From NCBI GenBank assembly GCA_023665805.1, contig JAMPDJ010000002.1:62001-126000 (forward strand): a DNA stretch of 64,000 bases, read 5' to 3'. Positions 25,612 through 34,532 of the stretch are shown here, piece after piece. The DNA is from Bacteroides sp. (GTDB lineage: Bacteria > Bacteroidota > Bacteroidia > Bacteroidales > Bacteroidaceae). Position 1 is the stretch's first letter, and each line of letters begins with the position of its first letter. Under the pieces are notes generated by a model. It was not told the origin of the DNA. It did no database searches and saw only the letters and a program-made list of their open reading frames with translations. A program made the translations under genes and the position numbers.

Positions 25612-25875
25612 ATGGCACATAAAAAAGGTGTTGGTAGTTCAAAGAACGGCCGTGAGTCAGCATCACAGCGACTCGGTATCAAGATTTTCGGTGGTGAAAA
25701 GTGCATTGCTGGTAACATCATCGTTCGTCAGCGTGGCACCCGCCACTATCCTGGCAAGAATGTTGGCATTGGCAAGGATGACACCCTGTATGCATTGGCA
25801 GACGGTATTGTGACTTTCCGCAAGGGTCGTCTCAATCGTTCAACAGTGAGTGTGGAGCCTATCACGGAAGCATAA
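25612..25875 (+). CDS. rpmA: 50S ribosomal protein bL27
   Basis: Located near the peptidyl transferase centre. The 87 residues start [20 protein letters not shown] without the cleavable N-terminal extension seen in Firmicutes. The core [30 protein letters not shown] is diagnostic. It has a good AGGAGG-like site (CAGGAGGAAC) about 10 bases before the ATG. A strong terminator follows at 25900. Confidence 0.98.
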   Translation: MAHKKGVGSSKNGRESASQRLGIKIFGGEKCIAGNIIVRQRGTRHYPGKNVGIGKDDTLYALADGIVTFRKGRLNRSTVSVEPITEA

Positions 25876-25899
25876 GTCCGACACACCGGACAGACTTAA

Positions 25900-25945
25900 C
25901 AGGAGATAAATACCAGCATTGGTATTTATCTCCTGTTTTTTTTAT
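25900..25945 (+). terminator. Intrinsic terminator of rplU-rpmA
   Basis: A 16-bp perfect stem (CAGGAGATAAATACCA at 25900-25915; complement at 25920-25935) with loop GCAT is followed by a run of nine T. Confidence 0.95.
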
Positions 25946-26388
25946 GCAAATACCTATATAGTGTCTACATATAAACTCAATTTGTCCATTATCCGGTCAG
26001 GCTGTATACAATCCAGAAGCAACCATGATAGTTCATACCGTATACCGACAAAACATCACACACCTTAGTGATGGTGTTCATAAAAGAACAAAAACATCCC
26101 AAAACAGTCTTATTCTCAGATTTTTCCAAGACATACCGCATCAATACATCCTGGAAAGGACAACGAGTCTAAAGCTTAAGACAAGCTAAGTGGCACCTTC
26201 GAGACTACACATCCATCGCATGAGGCCGGAAAGGACAAAAGGATAGTCACATCGCAAGACTATGCGAGCCGAAAAGTCGACACGCACGTCATACATGACA
26301 TCAACAAGCAGGCCACACATGCCAATCCCATAATCAGGGTGTTACGACCAGCCAAAATTACAGTTGTCTTGCCAAACTATGCCAGAAA
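25946..26388. other. Gene-free stretch
   Basis: No credible reading frame, RNA gene, repeat or strong promoter was found between the bL27 terminator and the end of the convergent hydrolase gene. Confidence 0.5.
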
Positions 26389-27558
26389 TCACATGGCCAC
26401 CGCCTGTCCGCCATTCACATCAATACGCGAACAAAAGACGTAGGCGGGATCAAGGCGCTTGGCTGCGGTTTCCCGTATATGCAACTCCTTGCGCGGAACC
26501 ATACCACGGAATACCGATGTACCGTCAAGGATTACCTCAACCTCGCGAGACAAATCCACTATGTTATCGTTCAGATATATGGAAAACATGCCATAGTCAC
26601 TTTTTAACACAGAGATGCGATTACCCTCGTAGTCCACACGCAGTTCCTTGCCTTCAGCCATTTCCTCGAGTGGGATGGAGATGTTGTAGAAGCAGTCGCG
26701 CAAGCAAGTAGGCTCCTGCCTCCAAACCACACGCTTGGGATAAGGCTGTCGCACATAATCGGCCATCCACTCCACTGCAGCCGTGTCTGCGCGATTCATC
26801 CAATGGCCACAGCCCGGGAGAATGGCAGTCTTGTGGGAATAGCCTTCGGAGTCGGCCGCTTGCAGCGAATCCATCAACTCGCCATAGCGAACGGCCAACT
26901 TGTTGCGGTCGTACGCAGCATCATCTGCTCCCATCCACACCATGAAACCGATATTGCGAAGGTTCAAAGGGGAAGCTTCACCGGGATGCCCGGCCATCAT
27001 GGATGCCGCAGCCCAATAATCGGCCATACGTGGCGCCATGCGGTAGGTCCCGTCTCCACCGGCCGAATAACCCATCACATACACCTTGTTCGGATTGACA
27101 TCCAACTCGCTCATGGCGCACAGGATAATGCTCGCAAAGAGAGTATCCACGTGCGGACGGAACCACATGTTCCAGTCATCCACTGCAGCGCGAGGAGCTA
27201 TGTACACGCCTTCTGAAGGAGTGTACAGTCTTTTCTGATTCTCCCACTGCTGGTCGTTCACCTCAGCAGGAGCATTGCCTCCGCCATGCATGGAAATATA
27301 CAACGAGCGTCCGTCCTCCGGCTTATCACCATAGACCTTGACATCTATTGGCATGGCATACTCCCCGCACCTTATCACACGGTCGTTCCACATGGGGCGC
27401 AATTCCTCCATGGCACACGTTCTCGCCTCCGTCCATGCCTTTTGTGCCAGTTCCTCGGCCTCCGCCTTGGTAAGTGCCTCTCCCGTACATGAGCACATCA
27501 GCATCCCACCTGCCAGCATCATGGACTGGATGGCCCGAAGCAATAGTCTTTTATGCAT
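26389..27558 (-). CDS. Alpha/beta hydrolase, probable lipoprotein esterase
   Basis: I start at the ATG at 27558 (MHKRLLLRAIQSMMLAGGML), giving 389 residues, because this gives a proper lipoprotein signal ending MLMCSC. The extra upstream codons carry no signal feature. The hydrolase core is clear: oxyanion motif HGGGN (about 91-95), nucleophile elbow GYSAGG with Ser165, and a late GCGHWM histidine. A beta-rich tail follows the catalytic domain. The substrate is unknown; poly(3-hydroxybutyrate) depolymerase-like and carbohydrate esterases share this layout. It is a lone gene on the minus strand. Confidence 0.8.
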   Translation of the reverse strand: MHKRLLLRAIQSMMLAGGMLMCSCTGEALTKAEAEELAQKAWTEARTCAMEELRPMWNDRVIRCGEYAMPIDVKVYGDKPEDGRSLYISMHGGGNAPAEVNDQQWENQKRLYTPSEGVYIAPRAAVDDWNMWFRPHVDTLFASIILCAMSELDVNPNKVYVMGYSAGGDGTYRMAPRMADYWAAASMMAGHPGEASPLNLRNIGFMVWMGADDAAYDRNKLAVRYGELMDSLQAADSEGYSHKTAILPGCGHWMNRADTAAVEWMADYVRQPYPKRVVWRQEPTCLRDCFYNISIPLEEMAEGKELRVDYEGNRISVLKSDYGMFSIYLNDNIVDLSREVEVILDGTSVFRGMVPRKELHIRETAAKRLDPAYVFCSRIDVNGGQAVAM

Positions 27559-27663
27559 AAGTGTTAGTCTTGTAAGTATTCCTGCCTGCAAAAGTACAAA
27601 TAATAATCAAAACGGCAAAAAGCATACATGAGTAAAACGCCCTGCCCAGTCAAATGGCATAAA

Positions 27664-27856
27664 CCCGAATCGGTCATTAGATTTCCAATCCTTTTTGTCG
27701 TTATATTCGTTCGTATTGCAACCGTTTTGTTGAAGGCATATCGAGCTATGGCGAGACGAAACGGAAAGCAAGACGGCGAAGAGAAGGGCAAAATGGAGGA
27801 AAAGGCAATTAAATCATCTGATTTATACAAATTGACGTTCTAATGACCGATTTGGG
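27664..27856. mobile_element. Miniature inverted-repeat element, copy A (193 bp)
   Basis: Its ends are the 18-bp inverted repeats CCCGAATCGGTCATTAGA and TCTAATGACCGATTTGGG (one mismatch). It is flanked by the 5-bp direct repeat ATAAA (27659-27663 and 27857-27861). It carries no transposase. The interior holds the small inverted repeat CATAT/ATCGAGCTATG near 27740, which is more regular in copies B and C. The minus-strand reading frame through the element is not considered a gene. Confidence 0.85.
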
Positions 27857-27929
27857 ATAAATACGCAAGTGCGCAAATATAACGCCATAATTTGCAAATA
27901 TAGTTAAGGCATTTTCGCCACCTAAGCAT

Positions 27930-27937
27930 TATCTTTG
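27930..27937 (+). promoter_or_regulatory. -7 box for the GH2 gene
   Basis: TATCTTTG fits the Bacteroidota -7 consensus, 110 bases before the ATG at 28047. No clear TTG lies at the right distance upstream. Confidence 0.5.
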
Positions 27938-28046
27938 CATTGGATACAGGCACACAAGGACTCAAGCCTGAACGAATCTGCACAGCAAGCGCAACCTGCC
28001 ACCAAGAAAAGCAGAGAACAGAGAAAACCTATACCTTATATATAAT

Positions 28047-31000
28047 ATGAAGCATCAGAATGCAACATCAAAAGTAAAGACAGTACTCTTGACCGCGCTA
28101 TGCGCTATGATGGCCATGCCTAATACGGTCAGTGCCAATGTATCACCATCCGACACCTATGACCTACCCACACACCTGTGCGACGAGGGTAAGATGGAAA
28201 ACATATCGCTCAACGGCAAATGGCGTTTCCGCTATTCGCCCAAACATAAATGGCAGTCCATACAGGTGCCGGGCGAGGCTGCAATGCAGGGTTATGCCAT
28301 TAGGCACGACGAACCATTCTGCTACAAACGACAGGTTAATGTACCCTCTGCATTCATTGGTAAGCGTGTAATTCTGCGTTTCGACGGTGTCTATAGCCAT
28401 GCCAGACTATTTGTCAACAATCGCATGGTTCGCGAGCACCATGGAGGGTTCACGCGTTGGGAAACAGATGTGACGGACTATGTCAAGAAGGGCAGCAACG
28501 AGATTATGCTCGAAGTCACCGACCGCCTGGACGATATTTCTTACGCTTCCGGCTACGCCCACCACCCCATCGGCGGCATCCTGCGCAGTGTGACATTGTT
28601 CGCTCTGCCCAAGAATCACTTGAAGAACACTTACATAGAGACAGAACTGGACAGCATGTATAGAGATGCCGTCCTGGCCGTATACAGCACAGCCATGACA
28701 GACAAGGACGGAATGGCTGTGGTATTTGAACTGACAGACCCAGACGGCAGGAAAGTAAGCCTGCAAAAGAGCCGCTTCCCTCTACACAAGGGCAGCAAGG
28801 AGGAGCAATGGCGCCTGCCAGTGGCCAATCCCCGCAAGTGGGATGCCGAGCACCCCAACCTGTACACCCTGGCGGCAACTGTAATGGACGGAGACACTCC
28901 CCTCTACAGCATAAGGAAGGACGTGGGCTTCAGAAAGATAGAAATCAATGGAGACCGCATGCTGGTCAACGGCAAGCAGGTGAAGTTGCGCGGTGCATGC
29001 CGTCATGACATCCATCCCATGCTTGGACGTACCACTACTGCCGAACTGGACAGCCTGGATGCCGTGTTGTTCAAGGAGGCAAACATGAACTTCGTACGCA
29101 CATCGCACTATCCTCCCTCTGAGACATTCCTGCGCCACTGCAACCGCCTTGGCATATACGTTGAGTGCGAGACCGGTGTTTGCTTCGTGAACACATACCG
29201 CCAAAAGAACTATGCTCCCGGCAACACCCAAGACAATCCCGAATACGCCGACCGCTATCTGGGACAGTGCCAGGAGATGGTGAACGCGTTCCGTTCCCAT
29301 CCATCGGTATTGTTCTGGTCCATCGGCAACGAAAGTGCCTATGGCAGCAACTTCCAGTTGTGTTGGGACTGGGTCAAGGCTGCGGACACCACCCGTCCAG
29401 TCATCTTCAGTTACCCGGGCTCGGTGGGAGAGAAGAAGAGAATCTTCGACATCCTGAGCATGCATTACCAGAACGTCCACGGCAACCTGGACCAGTGGGG
29501 AATGTCGACACGCAATTTCCAGGGCCACGGCATTCCTGCTCTCTTCGACGAATGGGCACATCCCGCATGCTATACCTATCAAACCCTGCAAACGGATCCC
29601 AACATCAGAGAGTTCTGGGGCAAGTCCATAGACATGATGTGGGAGGGACTATACAACGCTCCAGGCGGACTGGGCGGTGCCATCTGGGGCTACATAGACG
29701 AAACCTTCATGCTGCCCAAGCCCAAGGTGGGCACATCATTCTGGAAGGAATTTGCCCATACTGCCAAGCCAGAAGGCTTCCGTGGCGACTGCGTCGGCTA
29801 CGGCGAATGGGGCATTGTGGACGTATGGCGCAGGAAAAAGCCCGAGTTCTGGTCCACAAAGAAGGCCTACTCTCCCATCCGCCTCACCTCGGCGGAGACA
29901 GTGTCATTTACCAGCGGACAGCGCATCGTCCTGCCCATCCAGAACAGATTCGACCATACCAACTTCAGCGAAATATCGGCCAGCTACACTTTCAATGGCG
30001 AGAAGAAGCCTCTGAGCCTGCCGGCATTGGAGCCACACGAGAGAGGCACGCTGACAATCCCTGCCGAAGATTGGAAAAACGGCAGCCCGCTGTTCATCGA
30101 GTTCCGCGCCTCCGACGGCAGCCTGATAGATGCCTACCGCCCCATTCTTGGCAACAGGAATGAGATTGCACATAACACTGCCAATGGCCAGGTGCTGACA
30201 TTGACGGAAAACGACTCCTGCTACGTGGTGAAGGGCGGCACTTTTGCATTGGAGGTATCACGCAAGACCGGACTGCTCACCCGCGTACAATCCAACGGTG
30301 AAACGGTGATAGAAAACGGACCATACCTGAACGCCTATGTCAACCTCAACCACCTAAGCGGTGCGGAAGTGCGCAAGATAGCCAACTTCTACAAAGTCTC
30401 TGCCGAGGATTGGCAAAAGGATGCCGTGAACGTTACCACGGTCGGCAACAACGTGCGTGTACTTTTGAAGGGTTCCTACAAGACCGTGAAAGCGGACTAC
30501 CAGATAAACATACGCCCCGACGGACGGATAGACATAGACTACATGACAGAGGGACTGACCAACGGCTACCTGCGCGAAGAGGGCGTGTCATTCAAGATGG
30601 CTAACACCATGAAGACCATCCATTGGACACGGCGCGGCTACTGGAACTACTATCCCGATGGCGAGTTTGCCGGCAACCAGGAATCCGCCCCGCTATACAA
30701 TGCCCGCCATGTGGCATACGGCGAGAACCCCAACCAGCCATGGGCCATGGACACCCACAACTACTATTACTGGGCAGATGCCGGTGCCGGCACAAAGGCT
30801 CCTCTGACCCAGAAAGCCAAGGGCATGAAGGAAAACATCTACACCTACAGCCTGCTCAACGGCAACAACCACGGCGTGATGGTGTCATCGGCAGATGCCG
30901 ACGTGTCTTGCCGCCTGAACAAGCCCGCCGACGATAGCCTGATACTGTATGTCAACAACCGATGGGACTATCCCGAAATTGCATGGGGCAACTACTGCAA

Positions 31001-31052
31001 GGTCTTGGAGGCATCGCCTTATTACGGTAAAATTTCGCTTAGCATAAAATAA
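28047..31052 (+). CDS. Secreted glycoside hydrolase family 2 enzyme (beta-galactosidase-like)
   Basis: The 1001 residues have a signal peptide (about 1-30, ending TVSA), an N-terminal jelly-roll sugar-binding domain (about 50-190, with LNGKWRFRYSP and FDGVYSHARLFVNN), an Ig-like domain, and then the TIM barrel. The acid/base Glu429 sits in FWSIGNESAYG. The nucleophile is probably Glu502 in ALFDEWAHP. The C-terminal third is a beta-sandwich like the small-chain domain of LacZ. The exact sugar (galactoside, glucuronide or other) cannot be read from the sequence. It is a lone gene with its own promoter and terminator and no SusCD pair here. Confidence 0.9.
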   Translation: MKHQNATSKVKTVLLTALCAMMAMPNTVSANVSPSDTYDLPTHLCDEGKMENISLNGKWRFRYSPKHKWQSIQVPGEAAMQGYAIRHDEPFCYKRQVNVPSAFIGKRVILRFDGVYSHARLFVNNRMVREHHGGFTRWETDVTDYVKKGSNEIMLEVTDRLDDISYASGYAHHPIGGILRSVTLFALPKNHLKNTYIETELDSMYRDAVLAVYSTAMTDKDGMAVVFELTDPDGRKVSLQKSRFPLHKGSKEEQWRLPVANPRKWDAEHPNLYTLAATVMDGDTPLYSIRKDVGFRKIEINGDRMLVNGKQVKLRGACRHDIHPMLGRTTTAELDSLDAVLFKEANMNFVRTSHYPPSETFLRHCNRLGIYVECETGVCFVNTYRQKNYAPGNTQDNPEYADRYLGQCQEMVNAFRSHPSVLFWSIGNESAYGSNFQLCWDWVKAADTTRPVIFSYPGSVGEKKRIFDILSMHYQNVHGNLDQWGMSTRNFQGHGIPALFDEWAHPACYTYQTLQTDPNIREFWGKSIDMMWEGLYNAPGGLGGAIWGYIDETFMLPKPKVGTSFWKEFAHTAKPEGFRGDCVGYGEWGIVDVWRRKKPEFWSTKKAYSPIRLTSAETVSFTSGQRIVLPIQNRFDHTNFSEISASYTFNGEKKPLSLPALEPHERGTLTIPAEDWKNGSPLFIEFRASDGSLIDAYRPILGNRNEIAHNTANGQVLTLTENDSCYVVKGGTFALEVSRKTGLLTRVQSNGETVIENGPYLNAYVNLNHLSGAEVRKIANFYKVSAEDWQKDAVNVTTVGNNVRVLLKGSYKTVKADYQINIRPDGRIDIDYMTEGLTNGYLREEGVSFKMANTMKTIHWTRRGYWNYYPDGEFAGNQESAPLYNARHVAYGENPNQPWAMDTHNYYYWADAGAGTKAPLTQKAKGMKENIYTYSLLNGNNHGVMVSSADADVSCRLNKPADDSLILYVNNRWDYPEIAWGNYCKVLEASPYYGKISLSIK

Positions 31053-31071
31053 AGTTTGTTTATAGAAAGGG

Positions 31072-31122
31072 TCGGGGCACGGCTTGTCAAAGCATTTTGA
31101 CAGACGTGTCCCGATTTGGTTT
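31072..31122 (+). terminator. Terminator of the GH2 gene
   Basis: Outer stem TCGGGGCAC (31072-31080) with GTGTCCCGA (31106-31114) and an inner TGTCAAA/TTTTGACA stem, followed by TTTGGTTTT. It begins 20 bases after the stop. Confidence 0.8.
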
Positions 31123-31411
31123 TATGTCAAGAGAACCTTGCTTGACCAAAGGACATTCAACTGCTTCGATGAAGGCACGACCAGTGACGGAAGATTGAGC
31201 CATTACGAAGCCACAAAGACAGATACAGAGTCGATGAGAAGAATCCATCTGATTTGTCCAAATTGACGCCCTAATGACCAATCCGGTATTATTGGCAATC
31301 CAATGACCGATTATAATTCAAGTCAAACACACAGCATCCAATAACCCAACAACGTACAGACCCAAACATGTCAATCCGCACGTTATCCGGCACAACAACC
31401 TACAGAAGAAA

Positions 31412-31446
31412 AAATCCCCAACCTTATTTAAGGATTGGGGATTGAT
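31412..31446 (-). terminator. Terminator of rpmB-rpmG-DUF4295
   Basis: On the minus strand AATCCCCAATCCTT pairs with AAGGTTGGGGATT and is followed by TTTTCTTC. It lies 32 bases after the stop of the last gene. The region 31123-31411 otherwise contains only a decayed right end of the miniature element near 31264-31285. Confidence 0.85.
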
Positions 31447-31477
31447 TTTTTATTGGTAAAGTACAAGGAGCAAGGGA

Positions 31478-31633
31478 TTAGTTCTTGAAGAAATCCTTTA
31501 CGGCCTCGTTGGGAACCATGCGCTCGTCAAAAGAATAGGTACCAGATGCATTCTTGACCATCTTGATAACCTTTGTGTAGGAACGGCCATCTGTCTTACC
31601 TGACTGCAGAGTAGCCACTGTTTTCTTTGCCAT
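31478..31633 (-). CDS. DUF4295 small basic protein
   Basis: A 51-residue protein (MAKKTVATLQSGKTDGRSYT, then KVIKMVKNASGTYSFDERMV, ending KDFFKN). It belongs to the Bacteroidota-specific DUF4295 family, always found after rpmG. The constant position with bL28 and bL33 suggests a ribosome-associated role, which remains inference. It is separated from rpmG by 31 bases and shares the terminator at 31412-31446. Confidence 0.88.
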   Translation of the reverse strand: MAKKTVATLQSGKTDGRSYTKVIKMVKNASGTYSFDERMVPNEAVKDFFKN

Positions 31634-31664
31634 ATCTTATTCCAAATGGTTGGTAAGGGGGTGA

Positions 31665-31853
31665 TTACTTGATCTCCTTGTGTACAGTCATTCTCTTGAG
31701 AATGGGATTGTACTTCTTGAGTTCCATACGCTCGGGAGTGTTCTTGCGGTTCTTGGTGGTCACGTAACGTGATGTTCCGGGCAGACCGCTCTCCTTCATC
31801 TCGGTGCATTCCAGAATAACCTGGACGCGATTGCCTTTAGCTTTCTTTGCCAT
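31665..31853 (-). CDS. rpmG: 50S ribosomal protein bL33
   Basis: A 62-residue large-subunit protein near the E site. I chose the ATG at 31853 ([20 protein letters not shown]) because it matches the family N-terminus; further upstream in-frame codons would run into the rpmB-rpmG spacer. The single cysteine in LECTE and the absence of CxxC pairs mark the zinc-free form. [20 protein letters not shown] is diagnostic. It lies 20 bases after rpmB. Confidence 0.97.
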   Translation of the reverse strand: MAKKAKGNRVQVILECTEMKESGLPGTSRYVTTKNRKNTPERMELKKYNPILKRMTVHKEIK

Positions 31854-31873
31854 GTTTATTGTTCCTCCTGAAA

Positions 31874-32134
31874 TTAGCCGATTACACGAATATTTTTCCA
31901 ATCACAATAGCCTTTGGCCACTGCATTCTTCAATGCAGCATCCAAACCTACCTTGTTGATGTAACGCAGACCATTGGCACTGACGCGCAAAGAAATCCAG
32001 CAATCCTCCTCAACATAGTAGAACTTCTTGTGGAACAGGTTCACATCGAAAGTGCGCTTTGTGCGACGCTTTGAGTGAGACACGTTGTTACCAACCATGG
32101 CTCTCTTACCGGTAATTTGACAAATCTTAGACAT
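31874..32134 (-). CDS. rpmB: 50S ribosomal protein bL28
   Basis: An 86-residue large-subunit protein. It starts [20 protein letters not shown], followed by [13 protein letters not shown] and [17 protein letters not shown], all family hallmarks. Cysteines C5 and the later one do not form zinc CxxC pairs, consistent with the C-minus form. It is the first gene of the rpmB-rpmG-DUF4295 operon, with its promoter at 32188-32218. Confidence 0.97.
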   Translation of the reverse strand: MSKICQITGKRAMVGNNVSHSKRRTKRTFDVNLFHKKFYYVEEDCWISLRVSANGLRYINKVGLDAALKNAVAKGYCDWKNIRVIG

Positions 32135-32187
32135 TTCTAATCTTCCTTTCTTTTGTTACTTTCCAATAACATCTTCCAAACAGGGTG

Positions 32188-32218
32188 CAAAGTTAGTACC
32201 TTTTTGTGAATAATGCAA
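32188..32218 (-). promoter_or_regulatory. Promoter of the rpmB operon
   Basis: Minus strand TTG (32218-32216), 20 bases, TAACTTTG (32195-32188), 54 bases before the rpmB ATG. Confidence 0.8.
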
Positions 32219-32876
32219 ATAAATCAACGACAAATATCGCATGTCCGTACATAAAAAGGATTTAAGTGAAAGCCTTTTAGCATCGCTGCATGTATTCCAC
32301 ACGCCATGTACATAAAGCGCGGTCTGATTGCACCGTATACGCATGGCATTATTATGCAGCACAAGTACATTTTTCGCCATGGCTCAGTATGTGCAGACAT
32401 AACAAGACGTTCGTGTATCAAGCATCTATTTTGCTTGACAATTAACCCTTTCATCAAACACCGCATCATGCACAAGGTTACTGAGACACAAAACAGAGAA
32501 GAAATAGCATCTCAATGGCCGCGTAATTTGATTACCGTATTGTCGCGGCTTAGACAACACGGGAACCGACCCGAAAGAATAGTATTCTCTCGAACCAGAC
32601 AATAGTGATGTCAAGCGTACGGCAATACCACTGTCCAAACACCCACACCGTGGACTTAACTTAATATAATCAGCTCTTTCAACATTGCCGTCAAACACCC
32701 ACAGGAGTGTTTACTCACAATGCCGGACACAGTAAAGCTACGTAGACATTGCATCTTTCACATTAACCAAGAGTATTAAGGAAAATAACCACATAAAACA
32801 GCGTAAAACACACCATCACACGATTGGCATTGATTAGAAAAAAGGATTGTTTGGCCGGCTTTCAATGAATTTTCAC
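32219..32876. other. Gene-free stretch between divergent rpmB and thioredoxin
   Basis: About 650 bases. The reading frames present (up to about 100 codons) have no recognisable family, composition or ribosome site, and overlap one another on both strands. No tRNA-like cloverleaf or strong terminator was recognised. It may hide a small RNA, but nothing can be supported by eye. Confidence 0.4.
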
Positions 32877-32884
32877 TATCTTTG
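32877..32884 (+). promoter_or_regulatory. -7 box for the thioredoxin operon
   Basis: TATCTTTG, with a TTG 23 bases upstream (32851-32853), slightly wider than ideal. It lies 54 bases before the thioredoxin ATG. Confidence 0.5.
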
Positions 32885-32937
32885 TAATCAACAACTCACG
32901 AAAGAACAGGAATAACAGAACTTAAACAATAGCATAT

Positions 32938-33240
32938 ATGGAATCATTCAATGACATAATCAATGGCGGGCAACCCGTGTTGGTCGACTTTTTCGCCACA
33001 TGGTGCCAGCCGTGCAAGATGATGCACCCGATACTGGACCAAGCGAAGGCCGCCTTAGGCGACCGCATACGCATCATCAAAATAGATGTAGACAAGAATG
33101 GCACAGTCGCCAACCAATACCGCATACAGTCCGTACCCACGCTGATGTTGTTCCGCGGAGGTGAAACTCTTTGGAGAACAAGCGGCGTTGTGCCAAAAGC
33201 AGACTTGATTGCCACCATTGAGTCGTTTCTGAAACAATGA
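32938..33240 (+). CDS. Thioredoxin with a CQPC active site; target of a CRISPR spacer
   Basis: A 100-residue thioredoxin-fold disulfide reductase, cytoplasmic (no signal). The active site is WCQPC, with Cys23 and Cys26, instead of the standard WCGPC; the Gln probably shifts the redox potential. The cis-proline loop SVPTLMLF is intact. It is followed 16 bases later by a PPOX-fold gene, probably in the same transcript. Bases 32997-33026, encoding the active-site region, are identical to CRISPR spacer 10004-10033 in this window. Confidence 0.92.
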   Translation: MESFNDIINGGQPVLVDFFATWCQPCKMMHPILDQAKAALGDRIRIIKIDVDKNGTVANQYRIQSVPTLMLFRGGETLWRTSGVVPKADLIATIESFLKQ

Positions 33241-33256
33241 CACCCACACAATAGCC

Positions 33257-33727
33257 ATGGAAGAGGAAATTACATTACGAGACATAGCCCGTTACTTGGA
33301 CAGCATAGGCATACAGTTCATGGCCACGATAGGTTTGGATAACAAACCTAAGGTACGTCCAATGCAGTACATGGTGCTGGAGGACGACAAACTGTGGTTC
33401 TGCACCAACTCCAAGAAAGAGGTGTATGCAGAATTGCAGGCGAACCCGAGCATTGAGCTATGCGGATGCAGATTGGATGAAGACGAAATACAAACGTCAT
33501 GGATTCGCTTCTCTGCGGAAGTTGTGTTCGAGGAAAGGAAAGACATTCGCGATGCCATCATGGCAAAAAGCGCCATTGTGAACGAACTCTACAAGCACAT
33601 GCAAGACAATCCTATCTTCAAAGTGTTTTACCTTAAGGACATTGACGGATGGATAACAAACCTTGGCCACATCAAAGGGCTGAAAAAGAACGATGCTTTT
33701 GCCAAACCGGTTCATTTTAAATTTTGA
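33257..33727 (+). CDS. Pyridoxamine 5'-phosphate oxidase-fold flavin protein
   Basis: A 156-residue split-barrel protein. The opening strands FMATIGLDNKPKVRPMQYMV and LWFCTNSKKEVYAELQANP are the FMN-binding part of the general PPOX-like family. It is too short and too divergent for PdxH itself. Proteins of this type reduce quinones, F420-like or other small molecules with FMN, or bind haem; the substrate here is unknown. It is co-directional with thioredoxin at 16 bases, which suggests a redox-related role. Confidence 0.85.
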   Translation: MEEEITLRDIARYLDSIGIQFMATIGLDNKPKVRPMQYMVLEDDKLWFCTNSKKEVYAELQANPSIELCGCRLDEDEIQTSWIRFSAEVVFEERKDIRDAIMAKSAIVNELYKHMQDNPIFKVFYLKDIDGWITNLGHIKGLKKNDAFAKPVHFKF

Positions 33728-33957
33728 AATACCGTAATACGTAACAGCATACTTCTCAGCGGAACATCAAGCACACGACATAGCAGATATTGCGTCGATC
33801 CGCACAAACTCTTGACAATGCCAATACGAAAATCCAGTCCAAGGTATTATCCGCATGTATATCCACTCAAGGTTTGTCATATATCAAGAGTGACGAAGAA
33901 AGACCATGCCCATACAAGTCAACGCAAAACGTCCAAGGCATAAGGCCACCTATTCAT

Positions 33958-34151
33958 CCCGAATCGGTCATTAGATTTCCAATCCGTTTTGTCTTTATAT
34001 TCGTTCGTATTGCAACCGTTTTGTCGAAGGCATAGCGAGCTATGGCGAGACCAAACGGGAAGCAAGACGGCGAAGAGAAGGGCAAAATGGAGGAAAAGGC
34101 AATACGAATCATCTGATTTATACAATTTGACGTTCTAATGACCGATTTGGG
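33958..34151. mobile_element. Miniature inverted-repeat element, copy B (194 bp)
   Basis: Same ends and interior as copy A, flanked by the perfect 5-bp duplication TTCAT (33953-33957 and 34152-34156). The interior includes the CATAG-CGAG-CTATG hairpin near 34033. It lies in the gap between the PPOX gene and the nqr operon. Confidence 0.88.
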
Positions 34152-34170
34152 TTCATGGCATATCACACAA

Positions 34171-34200
34171 ACAACCGTCCGGCCAGACCGGACGGTTGTT
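34171..34200. terminator. G+C-rich perfect hairpin
   Basis: ACAACCGTCCGG and CCGGACGGTTGT form a 12-bp perfect stem with a short loop, followed by TGTATCC on the plus strand. It is probably a terminator for transcripts leaving the thioredoxin/PPOX operon, although copy B of the miniature element now lies between. Confidence 0.6.
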
Positions 34201-34466
34201 GTATCCATAATACCAGGATCTTGAAAGCGGTTTCATAGCAAAGACGGCATTGACCGGAGGCAAAAGAACGTCAGCCTTCGCAAATTAGGCATGGAGTTTT
34301 GGTTGCAAGGGTAAGCAAAGAAAACTATATGTACAAAACAGTTTGGTTTGAATGCTTACCGTTCCAACAACCATTGGAAACAACCATATCCAAATGACAA
34401 CATGGTGGCATTATTATCACAGCACTGGCACGGAGATACCTGTAGCATGGCCCACTACACAAGAAA

Positions 34467-34504
34467 ACGGGAGACAAACTACCGATGATGGTATTTGTCT
34501 CCCG
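34467..34504 (-). terminator. Terminator of the nqr operon
   Basis: A 15-bp stem (CGGGAGACAAACTACC with GGTATTTGTCTCCCG, one mismatch) is followed on the minus strand by TTTTCTTG. It lies about 30 bases after the nqrF stop. Confidence 0.85.
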
Positions 34505-34532
34505 CATATTTAAATTAGACTCAATATAGAGA

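Noticed and set aside
27564..27830. Recurrent short protein-like frames in the three miniature elements (containing PFSSPSCFPF-type sequence)
   Set aside because: They exist only because the DNA element is repeated. The frame is disrupted in copy B, and there is no ribosome site or codon bias.
32306..32605. A 99-codon plus-strand frame in the rpmB-thioredoxin gap
   Set aside because: No family resemblance and no ribosome site. It overlaps an equally long minus-strand frame, and its composition is like non-coding DNA.
33027..33030. A canonical TTTV PAM next to the thioredoxin protospacer
   Set aside because: The flank in guide orientation reads CGGG, so the self-match should not be cut by a typical Cas12a.
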